Positions 36,348 to 48,898 of a stretch of 64,000 nucleotides of DNA are shown piece by piece. Numbering within the stretch: the stretch's first letter is position 1; each line of letters begins with the position of its first letter. Below the pieces are notes generated by a model, which was given only the letters and a program-made list of their open reading frames with translations, did no database searches and was not told where the DNA came from. The stretch comes from Streptacidiphilus sp. ASG 303 (GTDB lineage: Bacteria; Actinomycetota; Actinomycetes; Streptomycetales; Streptomycetaceae), in contig NZ_JAJLRA010000007.1 in the NCBI RefSeq assembly GCF_020991365.1, positions 1-64,000 of the forward strand. Reading direction: 5' to 3'. A program made the position numbers and the translations under genes.

Positions 36348-36388
36348 GGCCGCGCCCCCTCCCGGGTCCCCCGGCAGGGGGCGCGGCC
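36348..36388 (+). terminator. terminator of terC
   Basis: 13-bp inverted repeat (36348-36360 and 36376-36388) with a 15-nt loop, 37 bp after the stop. The rest of the gap to 36594 has a TACGGT -10-like word at 36535-36540, which may serve the lamin-tail gene. Confidence 0.65.
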
Positions 36389-36594
36389 GTGCCGCCCCCT
36401 GGAGCGGGGGCGGTGCGCGGGAACCGGGACCGGCGCGCGTCCGGTACCCGGCCCCGGCCCGGGGCCCCCGCCCCAGGACCACCTATCCGAGCGAATACCG
36501 CCGCGAGCAGGGGCGACGCGCCCCGAACCCCTCATACGGTCATTCCAACGGCGCAGCCGCACCTGGGCGGCGCCAACGAACCATGGGGACACAC

Positions 36595-37257
36595 ATGCAC
36601 GCACGCCGCATCGCCTCCACCCTCCTCGCCGCCGCCACGGCGGTCGTCCTCGGTGCCGGCGCGGCCCAGGCCGCCGACCACGACCACGGGCGCCACGGCC
36701 TCGAGCGCGACCCGCGCGCCTCGGTCGAGCTCGGCCGGGTCCATCACGACCGCGACGCCCGCCGTGAGTGGATCACCGTCGTGAACACCGGCCGCCACGG
36801 CGTGGACCTGGAGGGCTGGACCCTCTCGGACCGCGACCGCCACACCTACCGCTTCGGCCACCTCTACCTGCGCGGGCACGACGAGGTCCGGGTCTACACC
36901 GGGCGCGGCCGCGACCACCGCCACGAGGTGTTCCAGGGCCGCTGGCGGCCGCTGTGGGACCGCGAGGACACCGCCGTCCTGCGGGACGACCGGGGCCGCG
37001 TGATCGACCGCGAGACCTGGGGCGACCGCGACCGCGACCACGACGGCCGTGGCCGCGGCGACCACGACGGCCGTGACCACGACGGGCGGGGTCGCGGCGA
37101 CCACGACGGCCGCGGCGACCACAACGACCCGGGCACCCCCGGCAACCCGAACCCGGGCACCCCGGGCACCACCACCCCGGTCGGCACCGGCGGCCAGGGC
37201 GGCTCCGGAAACCAGGGCGACCACGGCAACCAGGGCGACCACGGCCGCGGCCGCTGA
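36595..37257 (+). CDS. secreted lamin-tail (LTD) domain protein with His/Asp/Gly-rich tail
   Basis: A 220-residue exported protein. The signal peptide has HARRIASTLLAAATAVVLGA, ending AAQAA (cleavage near residue 27). An LTD-like beta domain (about 40-145) has WITVVNTGRHGVDLEGWTLSD, HTYRFGHLYLRGHDEVRVYTG and DTAVLRDDRGRVIDR. The tail (about 145-220) is built of repeated GDHDGR-type and DHDGRG units and then a Pro/Thr/Gly stretch; the many His and Asp residues suggest metal binding, which is speculative. ATG 36595 was preferred for the GGGGAC ahead of it; ATG 36583 is in frame too. A perfect terminator follows. Confidence 0.8.
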   Translation: MHARRIASTLLAAATAVVLGAGAAQAADHDHGRHGLERDPRASVELGRVHHDRDARREWITVVNTGRHGVDLEGWTLSDRDRHTYRFGHLYLRGHDEVRVYTGRGRDHRHEVFQGRWRPLWDREDTAVLRDDRGRVIDRETWGDRDRDHDGRGRGDHDGRDHDGRGRGDHDGRGDHNDPGTPGNPNPGTPGTTTPVGTGGQGGSGNQGDHGNQGDHGRGR

Positions 37258-37269
37258 CCCCAGGACATG

Positions 37270-37310
37270 CCGCAGGGCCGCCCGCACCCCCGGTGCGGGC
37301 GGCCCTGCGG
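37270..37310. terminator. perfect hairpin between convergent LTD and MBL genes
   Basis: 18-bp perfect inverted repeat (37270-37287 and 37293-37310) with a 5-nt loop. Placed to terminate transcription from both sides. Confidence 0.85.
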
Positions 37311-37364
37311 TGCGGGCGGCGGGCCCCGGCGGGGTCCGCCGCCCGCGGTGTCACCGGCCCCGTG

Positions 37365-38012
37365 TCACCAGCCCCGGGCGCGCCACTCCGCCAGGTGCGG
37401 CCGCTCCGCGCCGAGGGTGGTGTCGTCGCCGTGGCCGGGGTAGACCCAGGTCTCGTCGGGCAGGGTGAAGACCTTGGCCTCCAGCCCGTCCATCAGCGAG
37501 GTGAAGTCCTCGGGCCGCGTCGTCCTCCCCGGCCCGCCGGGGAAGAGGCAGTCCCCGGTGAACAGGTGCGGGTGGCCCTGCGGGTCGTCGTAGACCAGCA
37601 CGACGGCTCCGGGCGTGTGGCCGACCAGGTGGTGGACGGTCAGCTCCACCTGCCCGACCCGGACCGTGCCGCCCTCGTCCAGGAGCAGGTCGGTGGGGAC
37701 GGCGATGCCCTCCGCGTCGTGGCGGCCCGCGGCGGTGCGGGCCCCGGTGGCCGCGACCACGTCGGCCAGCGCGGACCAGTGGTCGCGGTGGCGGTGGGTG
37801 GTGACCACGGTGGCGAGCCGGTCGCCGACCGTCTCCAGCAGGGTCGGCGCGTCCGCCGCGGCGTCGACCAGCAGCTGCTCGTCGGTGGCCCGGCAGCGCA
37901 GCAGGTAGGCGTTGTTGTCCATCGGCCCCACCGCCACCTTGGTGATCATCAGGTGGGCCAGCTCGCGCACCTCCGCCGGCCCGCCGACCCTCACCGCTCC
38001 GTGGTACGGCAT
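37365..38012 (-). CDS. metallo-beta-lactamase-fold hydrolase (glyoxalase II-like)
   Basis: A 215-residue soluble hydrolase. The zinc motif VTTHRHRDHWSAL (HxHxDH), then HHLVGHTPGAVVLV, LFTGDCLFPGG and WVYPGHGDDTTLGAERPHL follow the order typical of hydroxyacylglutathione hydrolase-like enzymes. In mycothiol-using actinobacteria the thiol substrate would more likely be a mycothiol adduct, which fits the neighbouring mycothiol-dependent gene. ATG 38012 is preceded by AGGAGG. It is 104 bp downstream of the isomerase-family gene, probably one operon. Confidence 0.88.
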   Translation of the reverse strand: MPYHGAVRVGGPAEVRELAHLMITKVAVGPMDNNAYLLRCRATDEQLLVDAAADAPTLLETVGDRLATVVTTHRHRDHWSALADVVAATGARTAAGRHDAEGIAVPTDLLLDEGGTVRVGQVELTVHHLVGHTPGAVVLVYDDPQGHPHLFTGDCLFPGGPGRTTRPEDFTSLMDGLEAKVFTLPDETWVYPGHGDDTTLGAERPHLAEWRARGW

Positions 38013-38116
38013 GCCGTCCTCCTCTTCCTCGTCCTCGCCGTCCGCACCGGCCTCCCGGCCATGATCGCGCACCCGGCCCCGGGCCTCATCCCGCCCCCGC
38101 CGTTCCCGGCGGGCCG

Positions 38117-38905
38117 TCACGCCATGGGCGGCAGCTCCGGCAGCGCGGTCCGCGGGTCGGCCAGCGGGTCGTCGCCGCGGTGGACCTGGAGGCCGTCGCC
38201 GTCCGAGCGGCCGGAGAGCCAGGCCACCAGCCCGCGGACCGGCCCCTCCACGGTCAGCTCCGGCTCCCCGTCCGCCGCGCCGATGCGCAGGTCGTGCTCC
38301 CCGCCCTCCGTGAGCAGCCGGACCGCCGGCACGCCCTCCTCGCCGCGGTACCGTGCGGCCAGCCGCTCCAGCTCGCGGGCGGCGAAGCCCGCCGTCCAGT
38401 GCGCGGGCGTGTAGCCGGCGCCGAGGTCCACGTGGTGGTACTCCAGCTCCTGGAGCCGCTTGGCGGGGATCTCCGAGGCCGGGAACAGGTACCCGCTGCG
38501 GTGGCGGACCCGGGAGGACCACGCCTCGTCCGGCAGGGACGCGGCCGCCGCCGCGAAGCGCTCCTGCGCGGCCGCGAGGTCGGCGAGCTGCTCGTCGAGC
38601 GGGCGCCCCGCCCCCTCCCGGATGCCCCGCTCGCGGGCGTCGCCGTCGGCGTACGCGGGGATGTCCCGCCCCTCGCGGGCGCCGGTGAGCAGGTTGACGA
38701 GCGAGTCGGCGTTCCGGGCGAGGTGGGCCAGCACGTGGCCGCGGGTCCAGCCGGGCAGCAGCGAGGGCCCGGCCAGGCCGTCGGGGTCCAGCTCCGCCGC
38801 GGTGCGCAGGACGCGCTCGGCGGCCTCGGCGACCTCCGCCAGGTCGTCGCGGACGGCGGCGGGCGCGCCGGGGGCCGGGGTGGCGGGCTCGGTCGCTGCG
38901 GACAT
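38117..38905 (-). CDS. maleylpyruvate isomerase family (mycothiol-dependent, DinB-fold) enzyme
   Basis: A 262-residue protein of the MDMPI family. The N-terminal DinB-like bundle has LLPGWTRGHVLAHLARNADS with the first metal His, and ELEYHHVDLGAGYTP with the second. A C-terminal SCP2-like/MDMPI domain covers about 175-262. Such proteins use mycothiol and a divalent metal; true maleylpyruvate isomerase activity is not implied. ATG 38905 follows AGGAGGTCCC, a strong ribosome site, so the longer frame from 38971 is rejected. Confidence 0.85.
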   Translation of the reverse strand: MSAATEPATPAPGAPAAVRDDLAEVAEAAERVLRTAAELDPDGLAGPSLLPGWTRGHVLAHLARNADSLVNLLTGAREGRDIPAYADGDARERGIREGAGRPLDEQLADLAAAQERFAAAAASLPDEAWSSRVRHRSGYLFPASEIPAKRLQELEYHHVDLGAGYTPAHWTAGFAARELERLAARYRGEEGVPAVRLLTEGGEHDLRIGAADGEPELTVEGPVRGLVAWLSGRSDGDGLQVHRGDDPLADPRTALPELPPMA

Positions 38906-39086
38906 GGGACCTCCTGCGGGTCGACGGCGTTTCCCTTGCGCGTCCCGGTCGTTGGTCCGGGGGAGGCGCACTGCGGACGCTACCCGCGATCCCCGTTCCC
39001 AACGGGGGTTTCCCCGGCCGGTGCGGCGCGCCGGGGCGGGAGCCGCGTCACCCGTTCGGGTGGTCCCGGCTGGACAGGCTCGATAT

Positions 39087-39108
39087 TCGAACGCGTGAGC
39101 TATAGGCT
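39087..39108 (+). promoter_or_regulatory. candidate uvrA promoter with LexA-like half-site
   Basis: TAGGCT at 39103-39108 is a plausible -10. Immediately upstream, TCGAACGCGTGAGCTA (39087-39102) matches the left half of the actinobacterial LexA box TCGAAC-N4-GTTCGA exactly and the right half at 3 of 6. The transcript would have a leader of about 200 nt. The remainder of the 413-bp gap 38906-39318 shows nothing else. Confidence 0.35.
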
Positions 39109-39318
39109 GTCTTTCCGAACCTGGAAGAAACGCCCGACCCGCGTGGTTACGATCCCTGTGGGCCTGACGACGCGGCCCCGCAGCGCCGCGTCCGCTCGAC
39201 CACGGGCCGAGAACGCCGGGCGGGGCCGACCAGCCCCGTCGCGCTCCGCCCGGCCCCCCGCCACGGGGGCCGCGGCACCGACCAGCCCCTGCCCCCTCCC
39301 CGGAGAAAGGCGCACAGC

Positions 39319-42213
<2,895 letters not shown>

Positions 42214-42303
42214 CGGTACGCGCCCCCGCCGACCGTGTGGTTCCGTCCCCGGGCGGAGCGCCGGTCGGCGGGCGGCGGGGGCGCGGTGCCCACCATGGGC
42301 GGT

Positions 42304-43893
42304 ATGTCCGCACCGAGTGCCGCCGCAGAGGCCCCCGATCCGCTGGACCGCGCCGCCGCCCCGTCGGGTCAGGACGACCCGTCGGGTCAGGGCGTCCTGC
42401 CGGGCCCGGACGGCCCGGCGGGCCAGGACGGCTCCTCGGCCCGGGACGCGTCATCGGGCCACTCCGGCCCGCCGGTCCGGGACGCGCCGGTCCAGGACGG
42501 CCCGGCGGAGCAGTGCGGGCCGTCGCAGCCGCACACGCATCCCAGGCCCGCCGCAGCCCGGCCCCGCCGGTCCGCGGCCACGCTGCCGCTGCTGGTGGTC
42601 CTGGTGTTCGCCGCCCTCCAGACGGTCGCCCACCCCGTCTGGACCCTCTCCAACGACTCCTACCGCTACGCCCGGCAGAGCCTGGAGTTCCTGGGCGTGC
42701 CGCCCGCCGAGGCCCGCAGCCGCGCCGTCGCCGCCTACTGCGCGAGCGACGCCGCCCGCCTCGCGCGGATCCGCCGGCTGGACCCGGCGGCCTCCGGCCC
42801 GGCGGACGCCGCCCGCCGGGCCGACCTGCGCTCCTGCCTCCGGGCCAACGCCGCCGGCCTCTCCCCGACCGACCCCCGGTACGAGCGGATCTTCACCACC
42901 CGGCCCGGCTACCCGCTGCTGATCTCCCCGGCCGTGGCCCTCCTCGGCGTCGCCCGCGGCATGTGGCTGACCGGCCTGCTGCTCACGGCGGGCTCCTCCC
43001 TGCTCGTCGTCGCCCTGCTGCGCCAGGCGGGCGCCTCGCCGACCGCGGCCACCGCCGGGCAGCTGCTCTTCCTCTGCTGCCGCCTCGGCTGGTGGTCCAC
43101 CCAGCCGCTCGCCGAGGGGGCGGTCACCACCGGGGTGCTCGCCGCGCTGCTCGGCGGCTGGTGGCTGCTGCACGGCCGCACCCGCGCGGGCGCGGCGCTC
43201 CTGCTCGGCGCCCTCGCCGCCACCACCGCGGTCAAGTACCCCACCGCCCTCATGCTGGCCTGCGCCCTGGCCGCCGCGGCCGTCTGCCGCCTGCTCGGCC
43301 GGGCCGCCCGCCCCCGGCCCGGCGCCGGCACCCGTACCGGCACCCGCACCGGCACGGACACCGCCGCCGACACCGCTGCCGGGACCCGCTCCGGGGCCGT
43401 CCTGCTGGCGGCGCTCGCCGGCTCCGCGGCGGCGCTGATCGCGGTCGGCACGACCGCGCTGCGCCTCCCGGACGCGGCCGAGACCCTCCAGGACACCTTC
43501 ACCCGCAGCTTCCACCGCCCCCCGGTCGCCGACGTCTGGCAGCGGCTGCTCCGCCTGGACGCCCACTACGGGGAGCAGTGGCTGCGCGACCAGGCCGCCC
43601 AGCCCCTGCTCCCGGCGCTGCTCTGCCTCGCCGGCTGGGCCCTGGCCCGCCGCTGCCGCACCCTCGGCGTGCTGGCCGCGGCCGCCGCCGCGGTCGGCGC
43701 CGCCACGGCCGCCGCCCACCCCGTCGCCGCCCAGCAGGACCGGCTCTGGGCCCTCCTCTGGGTCCCGGCGGTGCTCGGCGCGCCGTTCGCGCTCGACCTG
43801 CTCCGCCCCGTACCGCGCGCGGAGCCCGCCTCCTCCGCCGCGGTACCCGCCGCCCCGCAGGGCTCCGGAGCCGTCGCGGCCTTCCGGCGGTAG
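42304..43893 (+). CDS. polytopic membrane protein, GT-C-like
   Basis: A protein of about 529 residues. A Pro/Gly/Ser-rich cytoplasmic N-terminus (about 1-90) is followed by some 9-10 hydrophobic helices. The first extracytoplasmic loop has [19 protein letters not shown], then a long loop with Cys residues and [13 protein letters not shown], an arrangement like GT-C glycosyltransferases, but the family cannot be named with certainty. A Thr/Gly/Asp-rich stretch ([19 protein letters not shown]) interrupts it near residue 350. Start uncertain: ATG 42304 or ATG 42295, nothing decisive. Its stop codon lies within the TAGAGT at 43891. Confidence 0.6.
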   Translation: MSAPSAAAEAPDPLDRAAAPSGQDDPSGQGVLPGPDGPAGQDGSSARDASSGHSGPPVRDAPVQDGPAEQCGPSQPHTHPRPAAARPRRSAATLPLLVVLVFAALQTVAHPVWTLSNDSYRYARQSLEFLGVPPAEARSRAVAAYCASDAARLARIRRLDPAASGPADAARRADLRSCLRANAAGLSPTDPRYERIFTTRPGYPLLISPAVALLGVARGMWLTGLLLTAGSSLLVVALLRQAGASPTAATAGQLLFLCCRLGWWSTQPLAEGAVTTGVLAALLGGWWLLHGRTRAGAALLLGALAATTAVKYPTALMLACALAAAAVCRLLGRAARPRPGAGTRTGTRTGTDTAADTAAGTRSGAVLLAALAGSAAALIAVGTTALRLPDAAETLQDTFTRSFHRPPVADVWQRLLRLDAHYGEQWLRDQAAQPLLPALLCLAGWALARRCRTLGVLAAAAAAVGAATAAAHPVAAQQDRLWALLWVPAVLGAPFALDLLRPVPRAEPASSAAVPAAPQGSGAVAAFRR

Positions 43894-43896
43894 AGT
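43891..43896 (+). promoter_or_regulatory. -10 element (TAGAGT) for the Rieske gene
   Basis: TAGAGT overlaps the preceding stop codon and lies 37 nt before the ATG, with CAGGAG between. No clear -35. Confidence 0.35.
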
Positions 43897-43933
43897 GCGA
43901 CGACCAGGAGCCGGGACCCACGGAGCAGCGACC

Positions 43934-44512
43934 ATGCACCACGCCGACAGCGGACGTTCCGACACCCCCACCGCCACCCCGGCCGGTACCGCCACCCCGG
44001 CCGGCGCCGGCCGTCCCGCCTGCACGGGCTGTGCCGCCGTCCCGGCGGACGCCCGGCCCGCGGCGTCGGCCCGGCCCGCGGCCGCCCCGCAGCCCGCAGC
44101 CCCTGCCGGCGCCCCCACGCGGCGCGCCGTCCTGCGCGGCGCCGCCGCAGCCGGCGCCGGAGCGCTCGGCCTCGCCGCCTGCTCCCCCTCCGGGGGCTCC
44201 TCGGCGCCCGCGTCCGCCGGTCCGGTCGACCTCGGCGACGCGGCGGCGGTCCCGGTCGGCGGCGGCGTCGTCCACCGCGACGACCGGATCGTCGTCACCC
44301 AGCCCGCCAAGGGCGAGTTCAAGGCGTTCAGCGCCCGCTGCACGCACGCCGGCTGCATCGTGGACAAGGTCGCCGACGGCCTCATCCAGTGCCCCTGCCA
44401 CGGCAGCCGGTTCCGCATCGCCGACGGCTCGGTGGCCGACGGCCCGGCCCCCCGGCCCCTGCCCGCGGTCCCCGTCGCGGTCCGGGGCGGCCGCCTGGTC
44501 GCGGGCGGCTGA
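43934..44512 (+). CDS. Tat-exported Rieske [2Fe-2S] lipoprotein
   Basis: A 192-residue electron-transfer protein. A low-complexity N-terminus (about 1-60) precedes a Tat-type signal, [20 protein letters not shown], ending in a lipobox-like LAAC. The Rieske domain (about 95-190) has CTHAGCIV and CPCHGSRF, which supply the two Cys and two His ligands of the cluster; the disulfide Cys are present as well. The fold is exported after cofactor insertion, as the Tat signal implies. Redox partners are unknown. ATG 43934. Confidence 0.9.
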   Translation: MHHADSGRSDTPTATPAGTATPAGAGRPACTGCAAVPADARPAASARPAAAPQPAAPAGAPTRRAVLRGAAAAGAGALGLAACSPSGGSSAPASAGPVDLGDAAAVPVGGGVVHRDDRIVVTQPAKGEFKAFSARCTHAGCIVDKVADGLIQCPCHGSRFRIADGSVADGPAPRPLPAVPVAVRGGRLVAGG

Positions 44513-44660
44513 CGCCCCGCCGTCCCGGCCGCCGCCGCGCCGGCCGCCGCCGCACCGCCGTCCCGCGCCCGGCCCGTCCGCCGGGCGCGTCCGCCGGGCG
44601 CGTCCGCCCGGTCCGTCCGCCGGGCCCGTCCGCGCCGCCCGGGATGTCCTCCCCAGTCGG

Positions 44661-44666
44661 TACGGT
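44661..44666 (+). promoter_or_regulatory. -10 element (TACGGT) of uvrC
   Basis: TACGGT ends 6 nt before ATG 44673. TGTC lies 12 nt upstream of it (44645-44648), the spacing of PafBC-type promoters, though the rest of the motif does not match. The 160-bp gap 44513-44672 otherwise holds short CGTCCGCCGGGC-type repeats. Confidence 0.4.
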
Positions 44667-44672
44667 GGGGGC

Positions 44673-46745
44673 ATGGCCGACCCGTCGACGTACCGCCCCG
44701 CGCCCGGGCAGATCCCGGACTCCCCGGGTGTCTACAAGTTCCGCGACGCCCACGGGCGGGTGATCTACGTCGGGAAGGCCAAGAGCCTGCGCTCCCGGCT
44801 CTCCTCGTACTTCCAGGACCTGGCGAACCTCCACCCCCGCACCGCCACCATGGTCACCACGGCCGCCGCCGTCGAGTGGACCGTGGTCGGCACCGAGGTG
44901 GAGGCCCTCCAGCTGGAGTACACCTGGATCAAGGAGTTCGACCCCCGGTTCAACGTCAAGTACCGCGACGACAAGAGCTATCCGTCGCTCGCGGTCACGC
45001 TGAACGAGGAGTTCCCCCGCGTCCAGGTGATGCGCGGGCCGCACCGCAGGGGCGTGCGCTACTTCGGCCCGTACGGCCACGCCTGGGCCATCCGCGAGAC
45101 CGTCGACCTCCTGCTGCGGGTCTTCCCCGTGCGCACCTGCTCCGCGGGCGTCTTCAAGCGCGCCGGGCAGGTCGGCCGCCCCTGCCTGCTCGGCTACATC
45201 GGCAAGTGCTCCGCGCCCTGCGTCGGCCGGGTCACCCCCGAGGAGCACCGGGCGCTCGCCGAGGACTTCTGCGACTTCATGGCCGGCCGCACCGGCGCCT
45301 ACGTGCGCCGGCTGGAGGATCAGATGAAGGAGGCCGCCGCGGCGATGGAGTACGAGCGCGCCGCCCGGCTGCGCGACGACATCGGCGCCCTGCGGAGGGC
45401 GATGGAGAAGCAGGCCGTCGTCCTCGCCGACGGCACCGACGCCGACGTCCTGGCCCTCGCCGAGGACGAGCTGGAGGCCGCCGTCCAGATCTTCCACGTC
45501 CGCGGCGGCCGCATCCGCGGCCAGCGCGGCTGGGTCACCGACCGGGTCGAGGACGTCGACACCCCGGGGCTGGTGGAGCACGCCCTCCAGCAGCTGTACG
45601 GCGGCGGCGACGAGGCGGTCCCGAAGGAGGTGCTGGTCCCCGCGCTGCCCGAGCCCGTCGAGCCGCTGGCCGACTGGCTCACGGACCTGCGCGGCGCCCG
45701 CGTCGACCTGCGGGTGCCACAGCGCGGCGACAAGAAGGACCTGATGGCCACGGTGCAGCGCAACGCGCAGCAGACCCTGGCCCTCCACAAGACCCGGCGT
45801 GCCTCGGACCTCACCACCCGCAGCGTGGCCCTCCAGGAGATCGCCGACGCACTCGGCCTGGACTCCGCCCCGCTGCGCATCGAGTGCTTCGACATCTCCC
45901 ACCTGCAGGGCGAGGACGTGGTCGCCTCCATGGTGGTCTTCGAGGACGGCCTGGCCCGCAAGGGCGAGTACCGGCGCTTCGCCATCAAGGGTTTCGCCGG
46001 CCAGGACGACGTCCGCTCCATGCACGAGGTGCTCACCCGCCGCTTCCGCCGCTACCTCCAGGAGCGGCAGGAGACCGGCGAGTGGGAGGCCCCGGATCCC
46101 GGCGCCCCCGGGCACGGCGACCCGGGGGGCGGCGGTGCGCCAGGGGCCGACGGCGCGCCAGGGGTCGACGGCACGTCCGGGGCCGACGGCGGCGCACCCG
46201 CGTCCGGCCCGATCGACCCGGAGACCGGCCGGCCCCGCCGCTTCGCCTACCCGCCCCAGCTCGTCGTGGTCGACGGCGGGCAGCCCCAGGTCGCCGCCGC
46301 CAAGCGGGCCCTGGACGAGCTCGGCATCGACGGCGTGGCCCTGTGCGGCCTCGCCAAGCGGCTGGAGGAGGTCTGGCTGCCGGACGAGGACGACCCGGTG
46401 GTCCTGCCCCGCACCAGCGAGGGCCTGTACCTGCTCCAGCGGGTCCGCGACGAGGCCCACCGGTTCGCCATCTCCTACCAGCGCACCAAGCGCTCCAAGC
46501 GGCTCACGACGGGCGGCCTGGACGAGGTGCCGGGCCTCGGCGAGACCCGGCGGCAGGCGCTGCTGAAGCACTTCGGGTCGCTGAAGAGGCTGCGCGCCGC
46601 CACCGTGGAGGAGATCTGCGCGGTGCCGGGCGTCGGCCGGCGCACCGCGGAGGCCGTTGCCGCCGCGTTGGCGTCCCGTACACCCGCCGCTCCCGCCGTG
46701 AACACCTCCACGGGGGAGATCATCGAAGACCAGGAGGCGCGATGA
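44673..46745 (+). CDS. uvrC: excinuclease ABC subunit UvrC with Gly-rich insert
   Basis: Dual-incision nuclease of excision repair, 690 residues. GIY-YIG domain at the N-terminus ([26 protein letters not shown]), a UVR motif ([18 protein letters not shown]) near 220-240, and an RNase-H-like endonuclease with [19 protein letters not shown] and [16 protein letters not shown]. Helix-hairpin-helix motifs at the end ([28 protein letters not shown]). Unusual: a collagen-like Gly/Pro/Ala/Asp insert (about 470-520) interrupts the endonuclease domain. The TGA overlaps the ATG of a small ORF in ATGA. Confidence 0.96.
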   Translation: MADPSTYRPAPGQIPDSPGVYKFRDAHGRVIYVGKAKSLRSRLSSYFQDLANLHPRTATMVTTAAAVEWTVVGTEVEALQLEYTWIKEFDPRFNVKYRDDKSYPSLAVTLNEEFPRVQVMRGPHRRGVRYFGPYGHAWAIRETVDLLLRVFPVRTCSAGVFKRAGQVGRPCLLGYIGKCSAPCVGRVTPEEHRALAEDFCDFMAGRTGAYVRRLEDQMKEAAAAMEYERAARLRDDIGALRRAMEKQAVVLADGTDADVLALAEDELEAAVQIFHVRGGRIRGQRGWVTDRVEDVDTPGLVEHALQQLYGGGDEAVPKEVLVPALPEPVEPLADWLTDLRGARVDLRVPQRGDKKDLMATVQRNAQQTLALHKTRRASDLTTRSVALQEIADALGLDSAPLRIECFDISHLQGEDVVASMVVFEDGLARKGEYRRFAIKGFAGQDDVRSMHEVLTRRFRRYLQERQETGEWEAPDPGAPGHGDPGGGGAPGADGAPGVDGTSGADGGAPASGPIDPETGRPRRFAYPPQLVVVDGGQPQVAAAKRALDELGIDGVALCGLAKRLEEVWLPDEDDPVVLPRTSEGLYLLQRVRDEAHRFAISYQRTKRSKRLTTGGLDEVPGLGETRRQALLKHFGSLKRLRAATVEEICAVPGVGRRTAEAVAAALASRTPAAPAVNTSTGEIIEDQEAR

Positions 46746-46879
46746 CGGCCGACGCCGCCCGTCCGCTCCACGGTGCCCCCGGGCGGTCCCGCGTCACCCT
46801 CCCGGGTGAGAGAGGGAAGCCCCGGGGCGTCCGGCGCGTTCTCCTCAGCAGAACCACCGAAAGCGGGGAAGAACAGTGA
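46742..46879 (+). CDS. possible 45-aa bridging ORF between uvrC and rapZ
   Basis: The ATG overlaps the uvrC stop (ATGA, 46742-46745) and its TGA overlaps the rapZ GTG (GTGA, 46876-46879), so it exactly fills the gap between the two. It encodes a basic, low-complexity peptide ([14 protein letters not shown] and so on) without recognisable domain. G/C at third positions is high in the first two thirds and falls at the end. It may serve translational coupling or be chance. Confidence 0.35.
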   Translation: MTADAARPLHGAPGRSRVTLPGERGKPRGVRRVLLSRTTESGEEQ

Positions 46880-47760
46880 CTGTGTCCGGTGCGGGGGAGA
46901 ACGTCCCCGAGCTGGTGATCATCTCCGGCATGTCCGGGGCGGGCCGCAGCACGGCGGCGAAGTGCCTGGAGGACCTGGGCTGGTTCGTCGTCGACAACCT
47001 GCCGCCGTCCCTGATACCGACCATGGTCGATCTCGGCGCCCGCTCCCAGGGGGCGGTCGCGCGCATAGGCGTGGTGGTGGACGTCCGCGGCCGCCGCTTC
47101 TTCGACGACCTGCTGACCTCGCTGGAGGAGCTTGAGCGGCGCGGCGTGCGCCTGCGGGTGGTCTTCCTGGAGGCCTCCGACGACGCGCTGGTCCGCCGCT
47201 TCGAGAGCGTCCGCCGCCCGCACCCGCTGCAGGGCGACGGCCGGATCGTCGACGGGATAGCGCGTGAGCGCGACCTGCTGCGGGAGCTCCGCGGCGAGGC
47301 CGACCTCGTGATCGACACCTCCAGCCTCAACGTCCACGAGCTGCGGGCCAAGCTGGACGCCCAGTTCTCCGGCGAGGGCGAGCCGGAGCTGCGCGCCACG
47401 GTCATGTCCTTCGGCTTCAAGTACGGCCTGCCGGTCGACGCCGACCTGGTGGTGGACTGCCGCTTCCTGCCCAACCCCCACTGGGTCCCGGAGCTGCGCC
47501 CCCGCACCGGCACCGACGACGAGGTCGCCCGCTACGTCTTCGACCAGCCCGGCGCGAAGGAGTTCCTGGACGGCTACTCCGAGCTGCTGCGCATCGTCAC
47601 CGCGGGCTTCCGACGGGAGGGCAAGCGGTACATGACGCTTGCCGTAGGCTGCACCGGCGGGAAGCACCGGAGTGTCGCCATGTCGGAGCGCCTGGCCAAG
47701 CGGCTGATAGCGGACGGCGTGGAGACGGTCCTGGTCCACCGCGACATGGGACGGGAGTGA
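46876..47760 (+). CDS. rapZ: RapZ/YvcJ-family nucleotide-binding protein
   Basis: A 294-residue P-loop protein. The Walker A motif is [18 protein letters not shown], with Arg where most families have Lys, as in actinobacterial members. Further motifs: [46 protein letters not shown] and the C-terminal [18 protein letters not shown]. It binds nucleotides (and RNA in Escherichia coli); in Gram-positives the role is regulatory and tied to yvcK and whiA. GTG 46876 was chosen because an in-frame stop at 46807 limits the frame; GGGGAAG precedes it. Confidence 0.92.
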   Translation: MTVSGAGENVPELVIISGMSGAGRSTAAKCLEDLGWFVVDNLPPSLIPTMVDLGARSQGAVARIGVVVDVRGRRFFDDLLTSLEELERRGVRLRVVFLEASDDALVRRFESVRRPHPLQGDGRIVDGIARERDLLRELRGEADLVIDTSSLNVHELRAKLDAQFSGEGEPELRATVMSFGFKYGLPVDADLVVDCRFLPNPHWVPELRPRTGTDDEVARYVFDQPGAKEFLDGYSELLRIVTAGFRREGKRYMTLAVGCTGGKHRSVAMSERLAKRLIADGVETVLVHRDMGRE

Positions 47761-47839
47761 CCGCAGCGACCCTCCCGCCCCGGGCCGGTCCGGTCCGGGG
47801 CGGCGGGCCGCCCGGTCGGCGGAGGAACGTGGGGCACGT

Positions 47840-48898
47840 GTGACGGGACACTCTCCGGGGCGGCAGCTCCAGCGCAGGGCTGCCGACCGGGCGCAGGGAG
47901 GTGCCCACAGGGCCGCCGCTCCCAGGATCGTCGCGCTCGGCGGCGGGCAGGGGCTCTCCGCGTCGCTGTCCGCGCTGCGCAGGCTCACCGCGAACCTGAC
48001 CGCCGTGGTCACCGTCGCCGACGACGGCGGCTCCAGCGGCCGGCTCCGCGAGGAGCTGGGCGTGCTGCCCCCGGGCGACCTGCGCAAGGCGCTCGCCGCG
48101 CTCTGCGGCGACGACGAGTGGGGCCGCACCTGGTCCGAGGTCATCCAGCACCGCTTCACCAGCGACGGCGAACTGCACGGCCACGCGGTGGGGAACCTGC
48201 TCATCGTGGCGCTGTGGGAGAAGCTCGGCGACCACGTCGCCGCCCTGGAGTGGGTGGGGCGGCTGCTCGGCGCCCACGGCCGGGTCCTGCCGATGTCCGC
48301 CGTGCCCCTGGACATCGAGGCCACCGTGCGCGGCCACGACCCGGCGCGCCCCACCGAGACCGGGACCGTCCGCGGGCAGGCCCACGTCGCGGTGACCCCG
48401 GGGACGGTGCAGTCCATCCGGCTGCTCCCCGAGGACCCGCCGGCCGTCCCGGAGGCGGTGGCCGCCGTCCTGGACGCCGACTGGGTGGTCCTCGGCCCCG
48501 GGTCGTGGTTCACCAGCGTGCTCCCGCACCTGATGGTGCCGGAGCTCGCCGAGGCGCTGCTCGCCACCAAGGCGCGGCGGCTGCTCACCCTCAACCTCGC
48601 CCCGCAGCCGGGCGAGACGGAGGGCTTCACCCCGCAGCGGCACCTGGAGGTGCTGGCCCACCACGCCCCGCGGCTCTCCGTGGACGCGATCCTGGTGGAC
48701 GAGGGCGCGGTGACCGGCGGCGCCTTCGGCGACGCCGACCTGCCCGGTCTTGAGAAGGCCGCCGGGCGGATGGGCGGCGAACTGGTGCTCGACCGCGTGG
48801 CGGCGGCGGACGGCACCCCGCGACACGACCCCGAGCTCTTGGCCGCCGCGTACGACCGGATTTTCCGGACACATGGAAGGATCGGCGCATGGCGATGA
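47840..48898 (+). CDS. yvcK: YvcK/GlmR-type gluconeogenesis factor
   Basis: A 352-residue CofD-like protein that binds UDP-sugars and controls carbon flow to the cell wall in firmicutes. The motifs [65 protein letters not shown] and [16 protein letters not shown] are diagnostic. It has a basic extension of about 28 residues at the N-terminus. GTG 47840 with GGAGGAAC 15 nt upstream. The stop overlaps whiA by 10 bp, giving the conserved rapZ-yvcK-whiA order of Gram-positives. Confidence 0.94.
   Translation: MTGHSPGRQLQRRAADRAQGGAHRAAAPRIVALGGGQGLSASLSALRRLTANLTAVVTVADDGGSSGRLREELGVLPPGDLRKALAALCGDDEWGRTWSEVIQHRFTSDGELHGHAVGNLLIVALWEKLGDHVAALEWVGRLLGAHGRVLPMSAVPLDIEATVRGHDPARPTETGTVRGQAHVAVTPGTVQSIRLLPEDPPAVPEAVAAVLDADWVVLGPGSWFTSVLPHLMVPELAEALLATKARRLLTLNLAPQPGETEGFTPQRHLEVLAHHAPRLSVDAILVDEGAVTGGAFGDADLPGLEKAAGRMGGELVLDRVAAADGTPRHDPELLAAAYDRIFRTHGRIGAWR

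Noticed and set aside
36532-37287. Minus-strand frame rich in Val/Ala opposite the lamin-tail gene
   Set aside because: The valine runs are antisense of Asp/His codons; no domain or ribosome site, and the opposite frame has a signal peptide and LTD motifs.
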